Source of the DNA: Diplonema papillatum
Taxonomy: Eukaryota > Euglenozoa > Diplonemea > Diplonemida > Diplonemidae
NCBI GenBank assembly: GCA_030068145.1
Contig: JAPJBO010000067.1
Location: forward strand, 1-64,000
DNA: 64,000 nt
Direction of reading: 5' to 3'
Part shown: one piece after another, positions 62,657 to 64,000 of the stretch
Position numbering within the stretch: the first letter of the stretch is position 1
Layout: every line of letters begins with the position of its first letter
Notes under the pieces: generated by a model
Databases searched by the model: none
What the model was told of the DNA's origin: nothing
What the model saw: the letters and a program-made list of their open reading frames with translations, nothing else
Program-made: the position numbers and the translations under genes

Positions 62657-63280
62657 CGAGACTAGAGGCAGCAGTTAAAGTTCGGGGAACAGTAGAGTTC
62701 AGGCGAAGCTAAGTTCGGGCGAAGCTAAGCTTTGGCGAAGCAAAGTTCTGGCGAAGCAAAGTTCGGGCGAAGCTAAGTAAGTTCTGGTGAAACTAAGTTC
62801 TGACAACGTTCGGGCGATGCAAAGTTCTGGTGAAGCAAACTTCAGGCGAAGCTAAGTTCGGTGAAGCAAAGTTCTGGTGAAGCTAAGCTCTGGCAAAGCA
62901 AAGTTCGGGCGATGCAAAGTTCTGGTGAAGTTCGGGCGAAGCTACGTTCTGGTGAAGCTAAGTACGGCGAAGCAAAGTTCGGGCGAAGCAAAGTTCGGGC
63001 GAAGCAAAGTTCGGGCGATGCAAAGTTCTGGTGAAGTTCGGGCGAAGCAAAGTTCTGGGCGGGGTTCGAACCGGGGACCTCACGCCCAGAAGTCTTTCAC
63101 TTCATTCTCCGCTCTCTCACTCAGAAGCCGTTCACTCTGCCATCACGGTGTCATTTCCAAGGGGGAAAACGTCCTAAGGAGACCCTTCACGAAACGACTT
63201 AAAAAAAGTGCCGGCTTCGCCCCCGACCCCCTAAAAAGTAGGGTTGGCTCGATAGAGCTATTAGCATACCTCTAGTCTCG
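62657..63280. mobile_element. TIR element carrying a minisatellite and a tRNA-like box, copy 2
   Basis: Ends CGAGACTAGAGG (62657-62668) and CCTCTAGTCTCG (63269-63280) are exact inverses of each other and differ from the ends of copy 1 by the same single position. The left arm CAGCAGTTAAAGTTCGGGGAACAG, the 16-bp minisatellite (62690-63055) and the right arm GGGTTGGCTCGATAGAGCTA are as in copy 1. Confidence 0.7.
63055..63130 (-). pseudogene. tRNA-like box B in the second minisatellite element
   Basis: On the minus strand GTCCCCGGTTCGAACCCCGC is a perfect box B/T-arm core, preceded by TTCTGGGCGTGAGG where the anticodon and variable arms would be. The 5' half is not tRNA-like. Position in the element is the same as in copy 1. 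Confidence 0.35.
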
Positions 63281-63289
63281 GAAGAAAGG

Positions 63290-63560
63290 TGGGGGGGGGG
63301 GATTGCAAGAACGTGCTTGGAATGGATATGTGCTCAACACCGCACTGGTCCCGTCTGCGCCGTGTTTCGGTCCTTTAAGCCACGGACACATAAGGCGGAC
63401 CATCATCAGCGTGGAACCTGAGTGTCTGCAGACAGGACTGCGGTGTGAGTCTGGTTTGTCAGGCGGCTGTTCGTAGCTCGTCACAGCCAGGACCACCCGT
63501 GCTACTAGAGCACAGGCTAATCCGTCACGGGGAGAAGGCCCCTACAACCGTGTCTGAGCA
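63290..63560 (-). repeat. Dispersed repeat D, copy 3 (inverted)
   Basis: Inverse of 30530-30790, with the same blocks (TTGCAAGAACGTGCTTGGAA, CGCCGTGTTTCGGTCCTTTA, AACCTGAGTGTCTGCAGACA). It starts only 10 bp after the right end of the minisatellite element. Confidence 0.8.
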
Positions 63561-63799
63561 ATCAGTTAAAAAACTCAAGGCACTCGCCCTGATTGTGACT
63601 GCGACTCGCTAGGCAGCACTGACTTGTCTTCTTTTTACGGTGGCAATCTGCGAAGTAAACTCCGCAGAGCACAGTGGACATGGGGTTGCCGTGTGCAGCA
63701 CCAATGGTTGAAGCACCAAAAGGGAAAAGAGTGCGAGGAAGTTATCCTGCGTGCTGAGGGCAGCAAGTCGCGTTACGCGAAGTACCCTACTGGAATGGG

Positions 63800-63960
63800 G
63801 GGATTGCAAGAACGTGCTTGAATGGATATGTGCTCAACACCGCACTGGTCCCGTCTGCGCCGTGTTTCGGTCCTTTAAGCCACGGACACATAAGGCGGAC
63901 CATCATCAGCGTGGAACCTGAGTGTCTGCAGACAGGACTGCGGTGTGAGTCTGGTTGGCA
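63800..63960 (-). repeat. Dispersed repeat D, copy 4 (inverted, cut by window end)
   Basis: Matches 63300-63460 nearly base for base (ATTGCAAGAACGTGCTTG onward). It diverges at GTCTGGTTGGCAGGGGGG, just before a long G run. Confidence 0.8.
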
Positions 63961-63969
63961 GGGGGGTCA

Positions 63970-63998
63970 TAGGGGGGGGGGGGGGGGGGGGGGGGGGC
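63970..63998. repeat. Poly-G run at the window end
   Basis: A G tract interrupted only near its right end. Such runs are hard to sequence, and its position at the end of the sequence may mark a contig edge. Confidence 0.8.
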
Positions 63999-64000
63999 AG

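Noticed and set aside
1-64000. CRISPR arrays, bacterial operons, integrons, prophage
   Set aside because: Repeats here lack spacer structure, genes have introns, and the protein families are eukaryotic.

Overview
The window is nuclear DNA of a eukaryote, probably a unicellular alga or protist. The evidence is spliceosomal introns (GT...AG, donors such as GTATGC), eukaryotic gene families (F-box, IQ-motif, PPR, FHA of the SNIP1 type, RRM with poly-Q), and pieces of eukaryotic 18S and 28S rRNA. There are no operons or Shine-Dalgarno sites. The rRNA pieces diverge strongly from textbook sequences but keep base-paired compensatory changes, so the lineage evolves fast. I could not name the organism. 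Genes are sparse and GC-rich; the spaces between them are long and full of repeats.

Layout: 1-4.6 kb holds dispersed repeats, one complete MITE and two abutting elements of a terminal-inverted-repeat family (here called A/B). An F-box-like gene lies at 4.8-5.6 kb, followed by a 16-bp satellite. A TIR element that carries a 16-bp minisatellite and a tRNA-like box spans 7.0-8.2 kb. From about 8.9 to 28.6 kb there is a tandem array with three intact copies of a secreted polysaccharide lyase family 4 (rhamnogalacturonan lyase) gene, each of two exons; copies 2 and 3 are nearly identical on a 6,231-bp period. From 28.6 to 37 kb there are repeats, an inverted 28S rRNA fragment, and a few weak ORFs, including a zinc-knuckle ORF on the minus strand. 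A large IQ-repeat (calmodulin-binding type) protein gene lies at 37.0-40.8 kb, and a two-exon gene of unknown function with a duplicated exon at 42.5-45.0 kb. From 45 to 49.7 kb, fragments of that gene's last exon are arranged in direct and inverted orientation around a Cys-rich minus-strand ORF and a Cys/His-rich ORF. An FHA-domain gene with a partial tandem duplicate lies at 49.8-51.4 kb, a PPR-like gene preceded by three decayed copies of its own 5' part at 52.5-54.5 kb, a small unknown gene present three times at 55.1-56.6 kb, and an RRM/poly-Q gene at 58.6-61.6 kb. Repeats continue to the right end, among them an 18S rRNA 3' end nested inside an A-type element and a second minisatellite TIR element.

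Two themes stand out. First, an A/B family of short TIR elements sits just inside the 5' splice site of nearly every intron visible here and also occurs between genes, which is what DNA-transposon-like introners would look like. Second, the locus shows repeated partial tandem gene duplication: intact genes are flanked by truncated or frameshifted copies of themselves at five separate loci. No metabolic pathway links the genes. The lyases act on rhamnogalacturonan outside the cell, while the IQ, FHA, PPR and RRM proteins are unrelated housekeeping or regulatory types.
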